Positions 24,913 through 33,608 of a DNA stretch of 64,000 bases are shown one piece after another. How positions within the stretch are numbered: the stretch's first letter is position 1; every line of letters starts with the position of its first letter. The position numbers were made by a program, and so were the translations under genes. A model generated the notes under the pieces. That model ran no database searches and was not told the origin of the DNA. It saw nothing but the letters and a program-made list of their open reading frames with translations. This DNA comes from Acidobacteriota bacterium (GTDB taxonomy: Bacteria > Acidobacteriota > Vicinamibacteria > Marinacidobacterales > Marinacidobacteraceae), in NCBI GenBank assembly GCA_022828085.1, contig JAJEIY010000002.1:62001-126000 (forward strand). The letters are read 5' to 3'.

Positions 24913-26517
24913 CTACATCCGGCGCCAGCGGGTTCCGACCCCGCCTTCGCGCGGCGTCCAGCGGGGGCCGAAGACATCGGCGGCGCGGCAGTCCACGCAG
25001 TTGGACGGGTTGACCGTCAGTCCGCCGTCCCGGGCCTCGTACACGCCGGCCGGGCAGATCCGCTCCCAGAGCGCGGTGGTGCCGGGCGGCAACCGCTCGG
25101 GGACCACCAGATGGGAGGGGATGTCGTCCCGCGTGTTGTTGCCGGACCGGAAGACCCCGTCGAGCTTCGAGAACGCCGGGGGAGAAGCGGGCTCCGGGGC
25201 TTCCCGGGGCCGCGCGACATCGTCCTCCACCGGCAGGGTGCCCGTGGGGAGCGCCCCGGCGGTCAGGGTGGCGAGCACCGACGTGAGCGCCCCTCGGTAG
25301 AAGCCGCGCTGGAACGCGGGCCGCATGTTCCGGTTGCGCCGCAGGTCGGCCAGGATCTCGCTGTCCTGCAGCGCGGCGTCATAGAGCGACAGCGGCACCC
25401 CCGCCCGCAGATGCGCCACCGCCGCATCGGCCGCGAGGATCCCCGAGAGCATCGCGTAGTGGATGCCCTTGAGCGACGGAACGTCCACAAAGCCCGCGGT
25501 GTCGCCGACGAGAAGCAGCCCGTCGCCTGACAACCGTTCCGGGAGGGAGCCGATGCCGCCCTCCGGGATCAGGCGGGCGCCCCACTCGAGGCACTCGCCG
25601 CCCTCCAGGTGGGGCCCAATCCGGGGATGGGCCTTCAGCGACTGGAGCGCCCGGTGCGCGTCGAGCGCTTCGGTCGGCGCGTCGAGCCCCACCACCATCC
25701 CCACCGCCGACAGCCCCTCGCCCATCGGGTACAAGAAACCGCCGCCAAAGGCGGAACGCGGGAGGGGGTATCCGAGAGTGTGAACGACCCGGTCCGGCGG
25801 GTTCTCCGACTTCCAGAGTTCCTTCACCCCCAGCGCGAAGATCGGGGGACTCGGCGAGGAGATCCCGAGGCGGGAGCGCCAGGCCTGTCCCAGCGGACCG
25901 CGCGCGCCCTCGGCGAGGATCACGACGCGGGCCGCCACCTCGGTCGCGGGTTCGAAGCCCGTGCCCGGCGAGCCGTCCCGCCGCCGCCCCGCCGGGACGG
26001 TCTCGAGTCCCAGCACCCGGTTCTCCCGCATGAGCAGCGACCCGATCGCGAATCCCGGGAATACCTCGACCCCAAGCGCCTCGGCCCGTTCTCCCAGCCA
26101 CCGGGCCATTTCGGAAAGCGACGCCGTGAAGAAGCCGTGGTTCCGCATCGTGGGCGGGGTCGGCACCCGGATTCCGTGCCGCGAGCCGAGGAAATAGACG
26201 CTCTCCCGGGCGACCCGCGTCCGGAACGGAAACGCGTCGTCCTCCATTTCCGGGAAGAGTTCGCGGAACGCGACGGGGTTGACCACCGCTCCCGAGAGGC
26301 AGTGGCCGCCCAGCTCCGCGGCCTTCTCGAAGACGCAGATGGAGAGCTCTTCACCCGCCGTCTTCGCGGTCCGGGCCAACCGGATCGCGGCGGCCAGCCC
26401 GGCGGGCCCGCCCCCCACGATCGCCACGTCGAACGGCAGCGCTTCCGGGCCAGGGGCCCGGTCAGCCAGCAACCGGTCTACCGGAAGCGGAGGCCGGGTC
26501 TCCCCGAGGCGGATCAT
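24913..26517 (-). CDS. Electron-transfer flavoprotein:ubiquinone oxidoreductase
   Basis: 534 residues, slightly short of typical ETF-QO. FAD-binding VAIVGGGPAGLAAAIRL lies near 31-47, and GGHCLSGAVVNPVAFRELFP, GLLLVGDTAGFVDVPSLKGI and YDAALQDSEI match the family. The C-terminal ferredoxin-like part has CPAGVYE (Cys488) and NCVDC (Cys507, Cys510), but the position of the fourth 4Fe-4S ligand is alanine (CVDCRAAD instead of CxxCxxC). The enzyme passes electrons from ETF, reduced by acyl-CoA dehydrogenases, to membrane quinone. Its ATG overlaps the stop of the aconitase-like gene by 4 bases, so both are made from one message. Confidence 0.88.
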   Translation of the reverse strand: MIRLGETRPPLPVDRLLADRAPGPEALPFDVAIVGGGPAGLAAAIRLARTAKTAGEELSICVFEKAAELGGHCLSGAVVNPVAFRELFPEMEDDAFPFRTRVARESVYFLGSRHGIRVPTPPTMRNHGFFTASLSEMARWLGERAEALGVEVFPGFAIGSLLMRENRVLGLETVPAGRRRDGSPGTGFEPATEVAARVVILAEGARGPLGQAWRSRLGISSPSPPIFALGVKELWKSENPPDRVVHTLGYPLPRSAFGGGFLYPMGEGLSAVGMVVGLDAPTEALDAHRALQSLKAHPRIGPHLEGGECLEWGARLIPEGGIGSLPERLSGDGLLLVGDTAGFVDVPSLKGIHYAMLSGILAADAAVAHLRAGVPLSLYDAALQDSEILADLRRNRNMRPAFQRGFYRGALTSVLATLTAGALPTGTLPVEDDVARPREAPEPASPPAFSKLDGVFRSGNNTRDDIPSHLVVPERLPPGTTALWERICPAGVYEARDGGLTVNPSNCVDCRAADVFGPRWTPREGGVGTRWRRM

Positions 26518-28529
26518 CCGCCGAACCGTTCCGGGTCCCAGCGCAGTCCGAGTTCCGAAGGCGGCGCGATGTATCCGAGGAGCGCGGAAGCGGCGACCAC
26601 CGCCGGACTCGCCAGGTATCCCTCGCCGCCGCGGCCCATCCGGTTCTCCCAGTTGCGGTTGAAGGAGGTGATCGCCCGCATCCCGGGACCGAGGGCATCT
26701 TCGCCCTGACCGAAACAGGGACCGCACCACGATCTCCGGATCTCGCCCCCCACCGAGCGCAGGACGGAAGCGACCGGTTCCCCTCCAAGGCGCGGCTCGG
26801 CCTCCTCGATCGCCTTCCGGACGCCTCCCGAGCCCGGAAAGATGACGAACTTCTCCCGCGTCCGGTCGTGTCCGCGTTCGCGCGCCGCCCGCACGACCTG
26901 GGCGGCGGCGAGCAGGTCTTCGTAGCTGCCGTTCGTGCAGGATCCGATGTAGGCGCGGTCGAACCCGAGGCGGCCCTCCGCCACCTCGGTTGCGGGGTGC
27001 GCGTTCCCGGGCGCCGACGGAAGCGCCACCAACGGTTCCACCCCGGCAAGGTCGAAGACCTCTTCGGCGCTGAAATCCGCGGCCGCGCCGCTCGCGAGGG
27101 GCGGGTAGGGGAGATCCCCGGACCCGCGCTCCGCGTAGAACCCCGCCGTGACCTCGTCGAAGGGAAAGATCCCGTTCCAGGCCTCCGCCTCCGCCATCAT
27201 GTTGCAGATCGTGTTGCGCCAGGTGATCGGCAGCGCGCCGCGCTCATCGACGAACTCGACCGAGGCGCCCGCGGCCGCCCCGTTCCACCTCGCGATGAGC
27301 GCCAGGACGACGTCCTTGCCCGAGGACCAGGGAGGGATCCGGCCGGTGAGTACCACCCGGCGGGCGGGCGGCGGGGTCAGGAGGACGCTGCCGGTGGCCC
27401 AGCCGAAGCCGAGCGCGCTCGATCCGATGCCGACGCCGAGCGCTCCGTAGGCGCCGTAGGCCCGGCTGTGGCTGTCGGCGCCCGGAATCACCGCGCCGGG
27501 GAACACAAGCCCCTGTTCGGGAAAGTAGAAGTGGAAGATGCCGTCTCCCGGGGTTGCGAACCAGGGAGCCCGCAGACCCTCGGCGGCGGCGAAACTCCGG
27601 CTGATTTCCGTTTGCCGGTCGTCCGCTGCGCGCCCGGTGAAGACGAAGTGATCATTGGCGATCGCCGCCTGCCGGGGATGGATGGCGCCCCCGGTGATCT
27701 CCCGGAAGGTGTGGATCGCGAAGGGCGCGGTGCCGTCGGAAGCGGGCAGCAGGTCCGCCGTCACCAGGATGCTCTCTCCCACCGAGACGGCGGCCCGGCG
27801 GTCCACCCGGTGGGCCCAGAGGATCTGCTCGGTCACGGTGAGGCGGTCGCGGTCCTCCGGTCCGGGCCACTCGACCAGCGGTTCGGACTCGACGGAAGCG
27901 AGGAACTCGCGGCGTCCCGCCGCCAGGATTCCGCCGGACCGCCGGAGCTCCGCTTCGCGCGCAGTGAGGGGTTTCGGGTCGTAGGAGCGGCCGAGCGAGT
28001 CGTTCACGAGTTGCCGGGTCGCCGGGTCGAAGGTGAACCGGTGCCCGTCCCGGGCGTCCTCGGCCGCGGCGGGGCATTCGAGCACCTCGAGCCCGAGGTT
28101 CAGCGCATTCCGGCGGAAGATGTCGCCCACGCCGGATCCGAGCACGAGCACCAGGGTGGTCCCCGCGTCCCGGGCGATCCCGAGCAGCCCGGCCGGGCTC
28201 ATTTCCCGCGAAGAGCCGATTCCGAACCGCTCACCGGCGATCACGAAGTTCTGCCCGGCCTGCACGCGGGCCGCGAAATCCGGCATCAGGTGGCGGAACG
28301 CCCCCGCTTTCCACCGCGCGTCGAGCGCGTCCAGGCTCTCGGAAACGCAGTCGGCGGAAGGAGTGATCTGGTCGGTGTCGATGGCGTCCCGCTTCCGGCC
28401 CGGACGCTTCGGGTCCCAGAAAATGAGCGCCCGCCCGGTCACCGGAGCCGCGGGACGCGAGCCTCGCTCATCCGCCGGGGCGGAGGGCAGGGGAACGCCG
28501 GGCTTTCTCCGTCCGGGCTGGATGCGCAC
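26514..28529 (-). CDS. Aconitase-family hydratase with permuted domain order
   Basis: 671 residues. The LeuD/swivel domain comes first (about 30-225): LIFWDPKRPGRKRDAIDTDQ and FGIGSSREMSPAGLLGIAR. The Fe-S core follows (about 225-671): PGADSHSRAYGAYGALGVGI, YIGSCTNGSYEDLLAA (Cys531) and RSWCGPCFGQGE (Cys602, Cys605). All three cluster cysteines and the active-site SSREM loop are present. Ordinary aconitase A has the swivel domain last and LeuC/LeuD are separate; AcnB has it before the core but with an added HEAT domain that is missing here. Substrate may be citrate, isopropylmalate, homocitrate or another hydroxy-acid. The GTG at 28529 lies seven bases after a TATACT box; longer starts would add a non-conserved stretch. 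Confidence 0.82.
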   Translation of the reverse strand: MRIQPGRRKPGVPLPSAPADERGSRPAAPVTGRALIFWDPKRPGRKRDAIDTDQITPSADCVSESLDALDARWKAGAFRHLMPDFAARVQAGQNFVIAGERFGIGSSREMSPAGLLGIARDAGTTLVLVLGSGVGDIFRRNALNLGLEVLECPAAAEDARDGHRFTFDPATRQLVNDSLGRSYDPKPLTAREAELRRSGGILAAGRREFLASVESEPLVEWPGPEDRDRLTVTEQILWAHRVDRRAAVSVGESILVTADLLPASDGTAPFAIHTFREITGGAIHPRQAAIANDHFVFTGRAADDRQTEISRSFAAAEGLRAPWFATPGDGIFHFYFPEQGLVFPGAVIPGADSHSRAYGAYGALGVGIGSSALGFGWATGSVLLTPPPARRVVLTGRIPPWSSGKDVVLALIARWNGAAAGASVEFVDERGALPITWRNTICNMMAEAEAWNGIFPFDEVTAGFYAERGSGDLPYPPLASGAAADFSAEEVFDLAGVEPLVALPSAPGNAHPATEVAEGRLGFDRAYIGSCTNGSYEDLLAAAQVVRAARERGHDRTREKFVIFPGSGGVRKAIEEAEPRLGGEPVASVLRSVGGEIRRSWCGPCFGQGEDALGPGMRAITSFNRNWENRMGRGGEGYLASPAVVAASALLGYIAPPSELGLRWDPERFGG

Positions 28530-28536
28530 GGTTTTG

Positions 28537-28567
28537 AGTATAGAGAGGGTCCCTGCGTCACTAGAAT
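28537..28567. promoter_or_regulatory. Back-to-back divergent promoters
   Basis: TATACT on the minus strand (28537-28542) ends 7 bases before the GTG of the aconitase-like gene. TAGAAT on the plus strand (28562-28567) ends 11 bases before the TTG of the DUF4105 gene. Neither start has a ribosome-binding site in the remaining few bases. Confidence 0.5.
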
Positions 28568-28578
28568 TCCGCTTCGTC

Positions 28579-29745
28579 TTGGCCCGTTTCTCTCTGCTGT
28601 TGCTGGCCGGGCTCGCGGTTTCGCTCCCGGGCGCCGTGGCTCGGGCCCAGGATTCGGAGACGCCGCCCGAGACGCCGGACTCCCCGCCCATCTTCCTGTT
28701 GACGATGGGCCCCGACCAGTCGGTGGTCTTCCGCAAATGGGGGCATGCCGCGCTCTGCGTCGGAGACCGGTGCCTCAACTACGGAGTCACGGACTTCTCG
28801 CGGCCGGTCGGACTCGTGCAGGAGGTCCTCCGGGGCGAAGCCGTCTTCTGGATGGCCGTATCCGGGTACGAAGACATGGTGAGGGTCTACTCCCGGGACG
28901 ACCGCAGCGTGTTCCGCCAGGATCTCGACCTCGCCCCGGAAGCGCGCGATGCGCTGCTCGGCCGGATTGCGCAGGACCTCGTGCCCGGCGAGAGCGAATA
29001 CATCTACAACCACTTCGACGACAACTGCACGAGCCGCATACGGGACTACCTCGATGAAGCGGCTTCCGGAAAGCTGCGCGAGCCGATCCCGCTGCCGCTG
29101 CCGTTCCAGAGGCAGGAGAGCGAACCGACGTTTCGCGGGCACATCCGCCGCGGGTTGTACGAGGATCCCCTGTTGCTCTGGCTTTCGGACGTCGGTGTCG
29201 GTTCGGTGGCCGACGAGCCCATTTCCTCGTTCGACGCCATGTTCCTGCCGGGCGCGCTTCGCTATGGCGTCGAAGCGGCGTTCGACGCACCGCCCCAGCG
29301 GCTGCACACCGGAAGCCACGGGGACCTGCTGCCGCCCGATCCGGGGAGCCGTCCCTATCTTCCCTGGCTCTTCGGAATTGCGGTCTTCCTCGCGTTGCTC
29401 ATCGCGTTGCCGCGGACGCCTGCACTCCGCCGCGCCGGGATCGCGAGCGCCGCGGTGCTGATGGCGCTCGTGGGAACGGTGGGAACCGCGGTGCTGATCC
29501 TGAGTCCGCTGCCCGAGTTCCGGACGAGTCTCATCGCTCTCGCGGTGCCGCCGAGCGACTTCCTCCTCGCGACCCGGCACGCCCGCTGGTACGGCCCGGC
29601 CCGGCTTGTCTGGGGGGCGGGTTTCCTCCTGGCGCTTCTCGCCGGGGTCCTTCGCCAGCCGCTCGGTTGGACGGTTCTGGCCGCCCTGTTGCCGGTGGCG
29701 GCGATCGTCTGGCGGCGCCGGCAGCCCGCGGAGGCATCTCCGTGA
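28579..29745 (+). CDS. DUF4105 membrane protein
   Basis: 388 residues. A signal peptide (ARFSLLLLAGLAVSLPGAVA) is followed by a DUF4105 domain of about 200 residues: LLTMGPDQSVVFRKWGHAAL, CLNYGVTDFSRP and YNHFDDNCTSRIRDYLDEA, which carry the conserved His, Asn and Cys pattern of this papain-like, probably periplasmic family. Four or five hydrophobic helices follow from about residue 265 to the end. TTG 28579 was chosen because it gives the signal peptide at once and TAGAAT lies 11 bases upstream. It overlaps the next gene (GTGA). A role in envelope peptide or lipid processing is possible but unproven. Confidence 0.75.
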   Translation: MARFSLLLLAGLAVSLPGAVARAQDSETPPETPDSPPIFLLTMGPDQSVVFRKWGHAALCVGDRCLNYGVTDFSRPVGLVQEVLRGEAVFWMAVSGYEDMVRVYSRDDRSVFRQDLDLAPEARDALLGRIAQDLVPGESEYIYNHFDDNCTSRIRDYLDEAASGKLREPIPLPLPFQRQESEPTFRGHIRRGLYEDPLLLWLSDVGVGSVADEPISSFDAMFLPGALRYGVEAAFDAPPQRLHTGSHGDLLPPDPGSRPYLPWLFGIAVFLALLIALPRTPALRRAGIASAAVLMALVGTVGTAVLILSPLPEFRTSLIALAVPPSDFLLATRHARWYGPARLVWGAGFLLALLAGVLRQPLGWTVLAALLPVAAIVWRRRQPAEASP

Positions 29746-31082
29746 ACCCGGCGCCCGCAATCGAGGCGGCGTTACGCCGCCGCGGGATGCCCGCGGCGTT
29801 TCGCCGCGGGTTCGGGGAGAGCGTTCGGTCGGCTTCCCGGGGGCCTTGCCACGTTCCGGAGGGCGCCATTGGTCCCGTGACCGAACTCCCCGTGTTCGCG
29901 GAGCCCGGCGCGGCCGCCCCGCGGGACGCGCGGGCCCGCACCGTCGCGATCACCCTGAACGGCGGACTCGGGACCACCATGGGGATGCGGGCTCCCAAGG
30001 CCCTTCTCTACGCCACCGAGGGGATGACCTTTCTCGACATTGCCCTGAAGCAGGCCGAGACGGTGGGGGTGCGCCCGGTCCTCATGAACAGCTTCGCCAC
30101 GGACGCGGCGATTCGGGAGACTCTGGGGGACCGGGACGTCCAGAGCTTCCTGCAGCACGAGGCGCCCAAGCTTCGCCGCGCCGACTTCCGCCCCGTTCGG
30201 GTGCCCGGCCGGCCGGACCTCGAATGGTGTCCGCCGGGACACGGCGATCTCTACACCGCGCTCGGCACCAGCGGCGTGCTCGCCGATCTCCTGGGAAAGG
30301 GCTTCCGCTACGCCTTCGTCTCGAACGTGGACAACGTGGGAGGGTGTCCCGACCCGTCGCTGCTGGCCTGGTTCATCCGATCGGGCGCCCCGTTCCTCAT
30401 GGAAGTCGTCCGGCGCACCCCCGAGGACTGGAAGGGTGGCCACCTGGCGCGCCGCCGCAGTGACGGGCGGCTGGTGCTCCGGGAGACGGCGCAGTGCGCT
30501 CCCGGCGACCGGGACGCCTTCCGGGACCACGAGCGGTACTGCTATTTCAACGCCAACAACCTGTGGCTGCGGCTCGAGGCGCTCCGGGAAGCCCTCGACC
30601 GGGGAGGGGGCTTCCTCCCGCTGCCGACCATCGCGAACCCGAAGACGGCGGATCCGCGCGACCCGGGATCCGAGCCGGTATTCCACCTCGAGCAGGCCGC
30701 CGGCACCGCGCTCGAGGCCTTCGACGGGGCCCAGGCCGTCGAGGTCCCGAGACGGCGGTTTGCGCCGGTGAAGACCACCGAGAACCTGCTGGTCCTGCGC
30801 TCGGACATCTACGCAATCGACGAGAACGGCCTGGTCGAGCCAGCCCGCGAGCCACCGCCAGTCGCCCTCGACCGGGAGCGCTACCGGTTCATCAGCGACC
30901 TCGAAGCCCGCTTCCCCCACGGGCCCCCGTCGCTGCTCGCCTGCGACCGCCTGCAGGTCAGCGGCGACGTCCGGTTCGGGCGCCAGGTCGCCTGCGAGGG
31001 GGACGTGACCGTGCTGGGCAGCCGGGACCGGCCCGCACGGATCCCGGACGGCGCCCGCCTCCGCGGCGTCGTGCGCGTCTAG
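29742..31082 (+). CDS. UTP-sugar-1-phosphate uridylyltransferase (UDPGP family)
   Basis: 446 residues of the eukaryote-type UDP-glucose/UDP-N-acetylhexosamine pyrophosphorylase family rather than the bacterial GalU type. The nucleotide motif LNGGLGTTMGMRAPKALL lies near residue 68, SNVDNVGG near 195 holds the metal-binding aspartate, and FAPVKTTENLLVLRSD with the C-terminal beta-helix (SGDVRFGRQVACEGDVTVLG) completes the fold. It would make UDP-glucose or a related sugar nucleotide for envelope polysaccharides. The GTG start overlaps the DUF4105 stop and follows GGAGG. Codons 8-23 contain three perfect adjacent hairpins, which suggests an inserted palindromic element. Confidence 0.82.
   Translation: MNPAPAIEAALRRRGMPAAFRRGFGESVRSASRGPCHVPEGAIGPVTELPVFAEPGAAAPRDARARTVAITLNGGLGTTMGMRAPKALLYATEGMTFLDIALKQAETVGVRPVLMNSFATDAAIRETLGDRDVQSFLQHEAPKLRRADFRPVRVPGRPDLEWCPPGHGDLYTALGTSGVLADLLGKGFRYAFVSNVDNVGGCPDPSLLAWFIRSGAPFLMEVVRRTPEDWKGGHLARRRSDGRLVLRETAQCAPGDRDAFRDHERYCYFNANNLWLRLEALREALDRGGGFLPLPTIANPKTADPRDPGSEPVFHLEQAAGTALEAFDGAQAVEVPRRRFAPVKTTENLLVLRSDIYAIDENGLVEPAREPPPVALDRERYRFISDLEARFPHGPPSLLACDRLQVSGDVRFGRQVACEGDVTVLGSRDRPARIPDGARLRGVVRV
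29765..29810 (+). repeat. Three adjacent perfect hairpins inside a coding region
   Basis: GGCGGCG/CGCCGCC (29765-29781, loop TTA), CCGCGGG/CCCGCGG (29780-29796, loop ATG) and CCCGCGGCG/CGCCGCGGG (29790-29810, loop TTT) overlap end to end near the 5' end of the UDPGP gene. They encode about residues 8-23 of the protein, outside the conserved catalytic domain. Confidence 0.7.
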
Positions 31083-31174
31083 CGCGAGGCGCCCCCACCT
31101 TCGGATCGGTCGCGCGCGGGGTCTCGCGCCCGGTTCCGCGCCGCACCCGGCGGTGGTGGCACAGCAGGCGACGG

Positions 31175-33427
31175 CTACCGGGATTCGTTTCGCGCTGATG
31201 AGGCGGGTCCGGGTTCGGGCGCGCCATCCGGCAGTCGAGCCGCGGCCCCGGTCTCGAAGCGGGCGGCGAGCAGGTAGCGGTACAGATCGAGCGCGAGCCG
31301 TTCCCGGTGCTCTTCCAGCCAGCGCCGGGCGTCCGGCGCCAGCACCATCGCCTCGCAGTCCCCGTCCGCCAGCACCGCGGGTGCGCGATCGTCGCCGGCG
31401 GCCACCGGCCAGATCGCGTCGCCGGGGCCGTACTGGAGCAGACGAGCCCCCTCGGCTCCGAAGGCGGAAGCCCGGCCGGAGGTCAGCAATTGCAGGCCGT
31501 CGCTCGGCGCACCCGGACCGGCGAGCGCTTCCCCGGCGGCGTAGCGGCGCGGGTACAACCAGCCCTCCAGTTCGTCCATCAGGTCCTCGAAACGGATCTG
31601 CCGCTCGAGATGCCGCTCGAGGTCGTCGGCGGTGCGCGCGAACAGCGCCGCGCGGCGCTCGTCCACCTCGCCCGCCTTCGCCCTCCACGCCTCGATGAGG
31701 ATTTCCTCACAGCGCTCGAGCGCGTGGTCGGTGTTCGGCTCCATCCGGACCGCTGCAAACTCCGGTGCGGAAAGGTTGCGCTGGAGGCCTCTTCCGAGTT
31801 GCTTCGAGGGCGCTCCCAGCACCACGGTCACCCCGGCCGCGTTCGCCGCCCGCAGGAACCTCGCGAGGACGTTCACCGCCGAGAAGTCGGAACCGGACAC
31901 CTTCGTGAAGTCGAGCAGCAGACAGGTGGGGCGCGGATCGCCGCTCAGGGACCTCCGGAGCTGATCGGCCAGCGGGCTCACGCTGCCGAAGAAGAGATAG
32001 CCGCGAAGCCGGTATCCGAGGAAGCGCTCGCCCTCCTCCAGCAGGATGGCGCGGTCCGGGACCGAACGCGCCCTGGTGCTCCGGAGTTCACGCGCGGTGA
32101 AGCGCGACTCGATGGGATCCACGCGGCTCAGCCGCACGGCGAAGAACACCAGGGTGGCCAGGATCCCGGTACCCACTCCCTCGAACAACCCGAACGCGAC
32201 GATGGCCACCGCGATGAGCACGACGATGGCGTACTCCGACCCGGGGAGCCGTTTCCGGCTCCTGAGGAGCCCTTCATCCAGCATGCTGAAGCCGGCGAAG
32301 AAGAGGATGCCGCCCACCAGCGCCACCGGAACCAGTTCCAGCATGGTGTCGCCCACGAACAGCGCGGACGCGATGACGAGCGCGGCGACGACCCCGGTCA
32401 GGCGGCTGGCGGCCCCGAACAGCTTGCTGCGGAGCGACGCCGGGACGATCATGCTCGCCGCCGTGCCGCCGCCGAACCCGGCGACCACGCTGGCGAGCCC
32501 GGTGGCGCGGAACTCGCGGTCCCAGTCCAGGTCCTGGTTCGCGGCCATCTCGAGCCCGGCGAGATTCATGATCACGACGATGAGCGCGACCAGCACCAGC
32601 ATCGACATGGTGGGTAGTTGCAGGAGCATCGCCCCCCAGTCCACGAGTTCCAGGTCCGCCGGTCCGAGCGCCGGCCACAGATTGCCGTCCGAGGTGCTGG
32701 TCAGCAGGAAGCCCGCGATCCTTGCTTCGTCCCCGGAGATCTCGAGCGCCGCGAGTCCGAGGTGGGTTGCACCGGCGGCGAGCGCCACGCTGACCGGCAG
32801 GATCCAGGAGCGGCGCCACCGTTTCATGGCGAGGTACAGCGCCAGACCGAACGCCGCGCCCGGAATCCACTTCCAGAGCGCCGAGGATTCGAGGAGCGCC
32901 GGAATCGCGCGCCAGTCGGGCTCCGCCCCCATCAGGGACATGGCGGCCAGGCATACGGCGGCTCCGATGCCGGCCACGAAACCGCCGGCCACCGGGTAGG
33001 GGACGAAGCGCACCAGATTGGCGAGCCGGTATCGCCCGATCAGCAGAAACAACGCCCCGGTGGCGACCGCGCTGATCACGAGGGCGCCCGTGGCCGTGAC
33101 GAAGAGCGCGCGGCCCTCGGCGGCCGTGGTGGCGCCGATCAGCGCCATCGCGACGATCAGCGCCGGGGACAGCCCCGATATCGCCCCGCGAAAACCGCCG
33201 GCCAGAGCGATGAGCAGGCAGGCGGCGAAGTTTCCGAACAGCACCAGCCCGACGCCCTGGGACGCATACGGCGCGAGCGGCCCGGAAAAAATGAGCGTTC
33301 CGTAGGCGATCTGCGCAACGAGCAGACCGACGCCGGTGGTGAAGCCGGTCACCAGCGCCGGAACGGCCTTCGGCGATACGGCATCCGCCCGGAGTTCCGA
33401 TGCGAGCTGGCGGAGTGGGGGCATCAT
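31175..33427 (-). CDS. SulP-family anion transporter with STAS and cNMP-like domains
   Basis: 750 residues. A membrane part of about 430 residues has SulP features (GLSPALIVAMALIG, PYPVAGGFVAGIGAAVCLA, NQDLDWDREFRATGLAS, GGGTAASMIVPASLRS). A STAS domain spans about 460-580 (LRGYLFFGSVSPLADQL, CLLLDFTKVSGSDFSAVNVL). A third domain near 610-720 (RRYAAGEALAGPGAPSDGLQ, LLQYGPGDAIWPVAAGDDRA) looks like a cyclic-nucleotide-binding fold without a clear phosphate-binding arginine loop. It probably carries an inorganic or organic anion with regulation by the cytoplasmic domains. ATG 33427 is preferred because GAGG precedes it by eight bases; a TTG two codons earlier is possible. The 92 bases between its stop and the UDPGP gene show nothing. 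Confidence 0.85.
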   Translation of the reverse strand: MMPPLRQLASELRADAVSPKAVPALVTGFTTGVGLLVAQIAYGTLIFSGPLAPYASQGVGLVLFGNFAACLLIALAGGFRGAISGLSPALIVAMALIGATTAAEGRALFVTATGALVISAVATGALFLLIGRYRLANLVRFVPYPVAGGFVAGIGAAVCLAAMSLMGAEPDWRAIPALLESSALWKWIPGAAFGLALYLAMKRWRRSWILPVSVALAAGATHLGLAALEISGDEARIAGFLLTSTSDGNLWPALGPADLELVDWGAMLLQLPTMSMLVLVALIVVIMNLAGLEMAANQDLDWDREFRATGLASVVAGFGGGTAASMIVPASLRSKLFGAASRLTGVVAALVIASALFVGDTMLELVPVALVGGILFFAGFSMLDEGLLRSRKRLPGSEYAIVVLIAVAIVAFGLFEGVGTGILATLVFFAVRLSRVDPIESRFTARELRSTRARSVPDRAILLEEGERFLGYRLRGYLFFGSVSPLADQLRRSLSGDPRPTCLLLDFTKVSGSDFSAVNVLARFLRAANAAGVTVVLGAPSKQLGRGLQRNLSAPEFAAVRMEPNTDHALERCEEILIEAWRAKAGEVDERRAALFARTADDLERHLERQIRFEDLMDELEGWLYPRRYAAGEALAGPGAPSDGLQLLTSGRASAFGAEGARLLQYGPGDAIWPVAAGDDRAPAVLADGDCEAMVLAPDARRWLEEHRERLALDLYRYLLAARFETGAAARLPDGAPEPGPASSARNESR

Positions 33428-33585
33428 CGTCAAGGCCTCGGGCGAACGGGTTCCCCACCGCCGACGCGGATCACTCGCTCCCCGCTCCCCCCGGGAAGCC
33501 TAACCGGCGGGTCACGCGGCCGGAGCTCTCTCGGGCAACCGCGTACGGACATGGACCCGTGGCCTTCTCCCCGACCGGGCGCGGC

Positions 33586-33591
33586 TAGAAT
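33586..33591 (+). promoter_or_regulatory. -10-like box before the TPR protein gene
   Basis: TAGAAT lies 17 bases before the ATG at 33609, in the 181-base gap between the divergent SulP and TPR genes. The leader would be about 10 bases. Confidence 0.4.
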
Positions 33592-33608
33592 TCCGGTTTC
33601 CCGGACCC

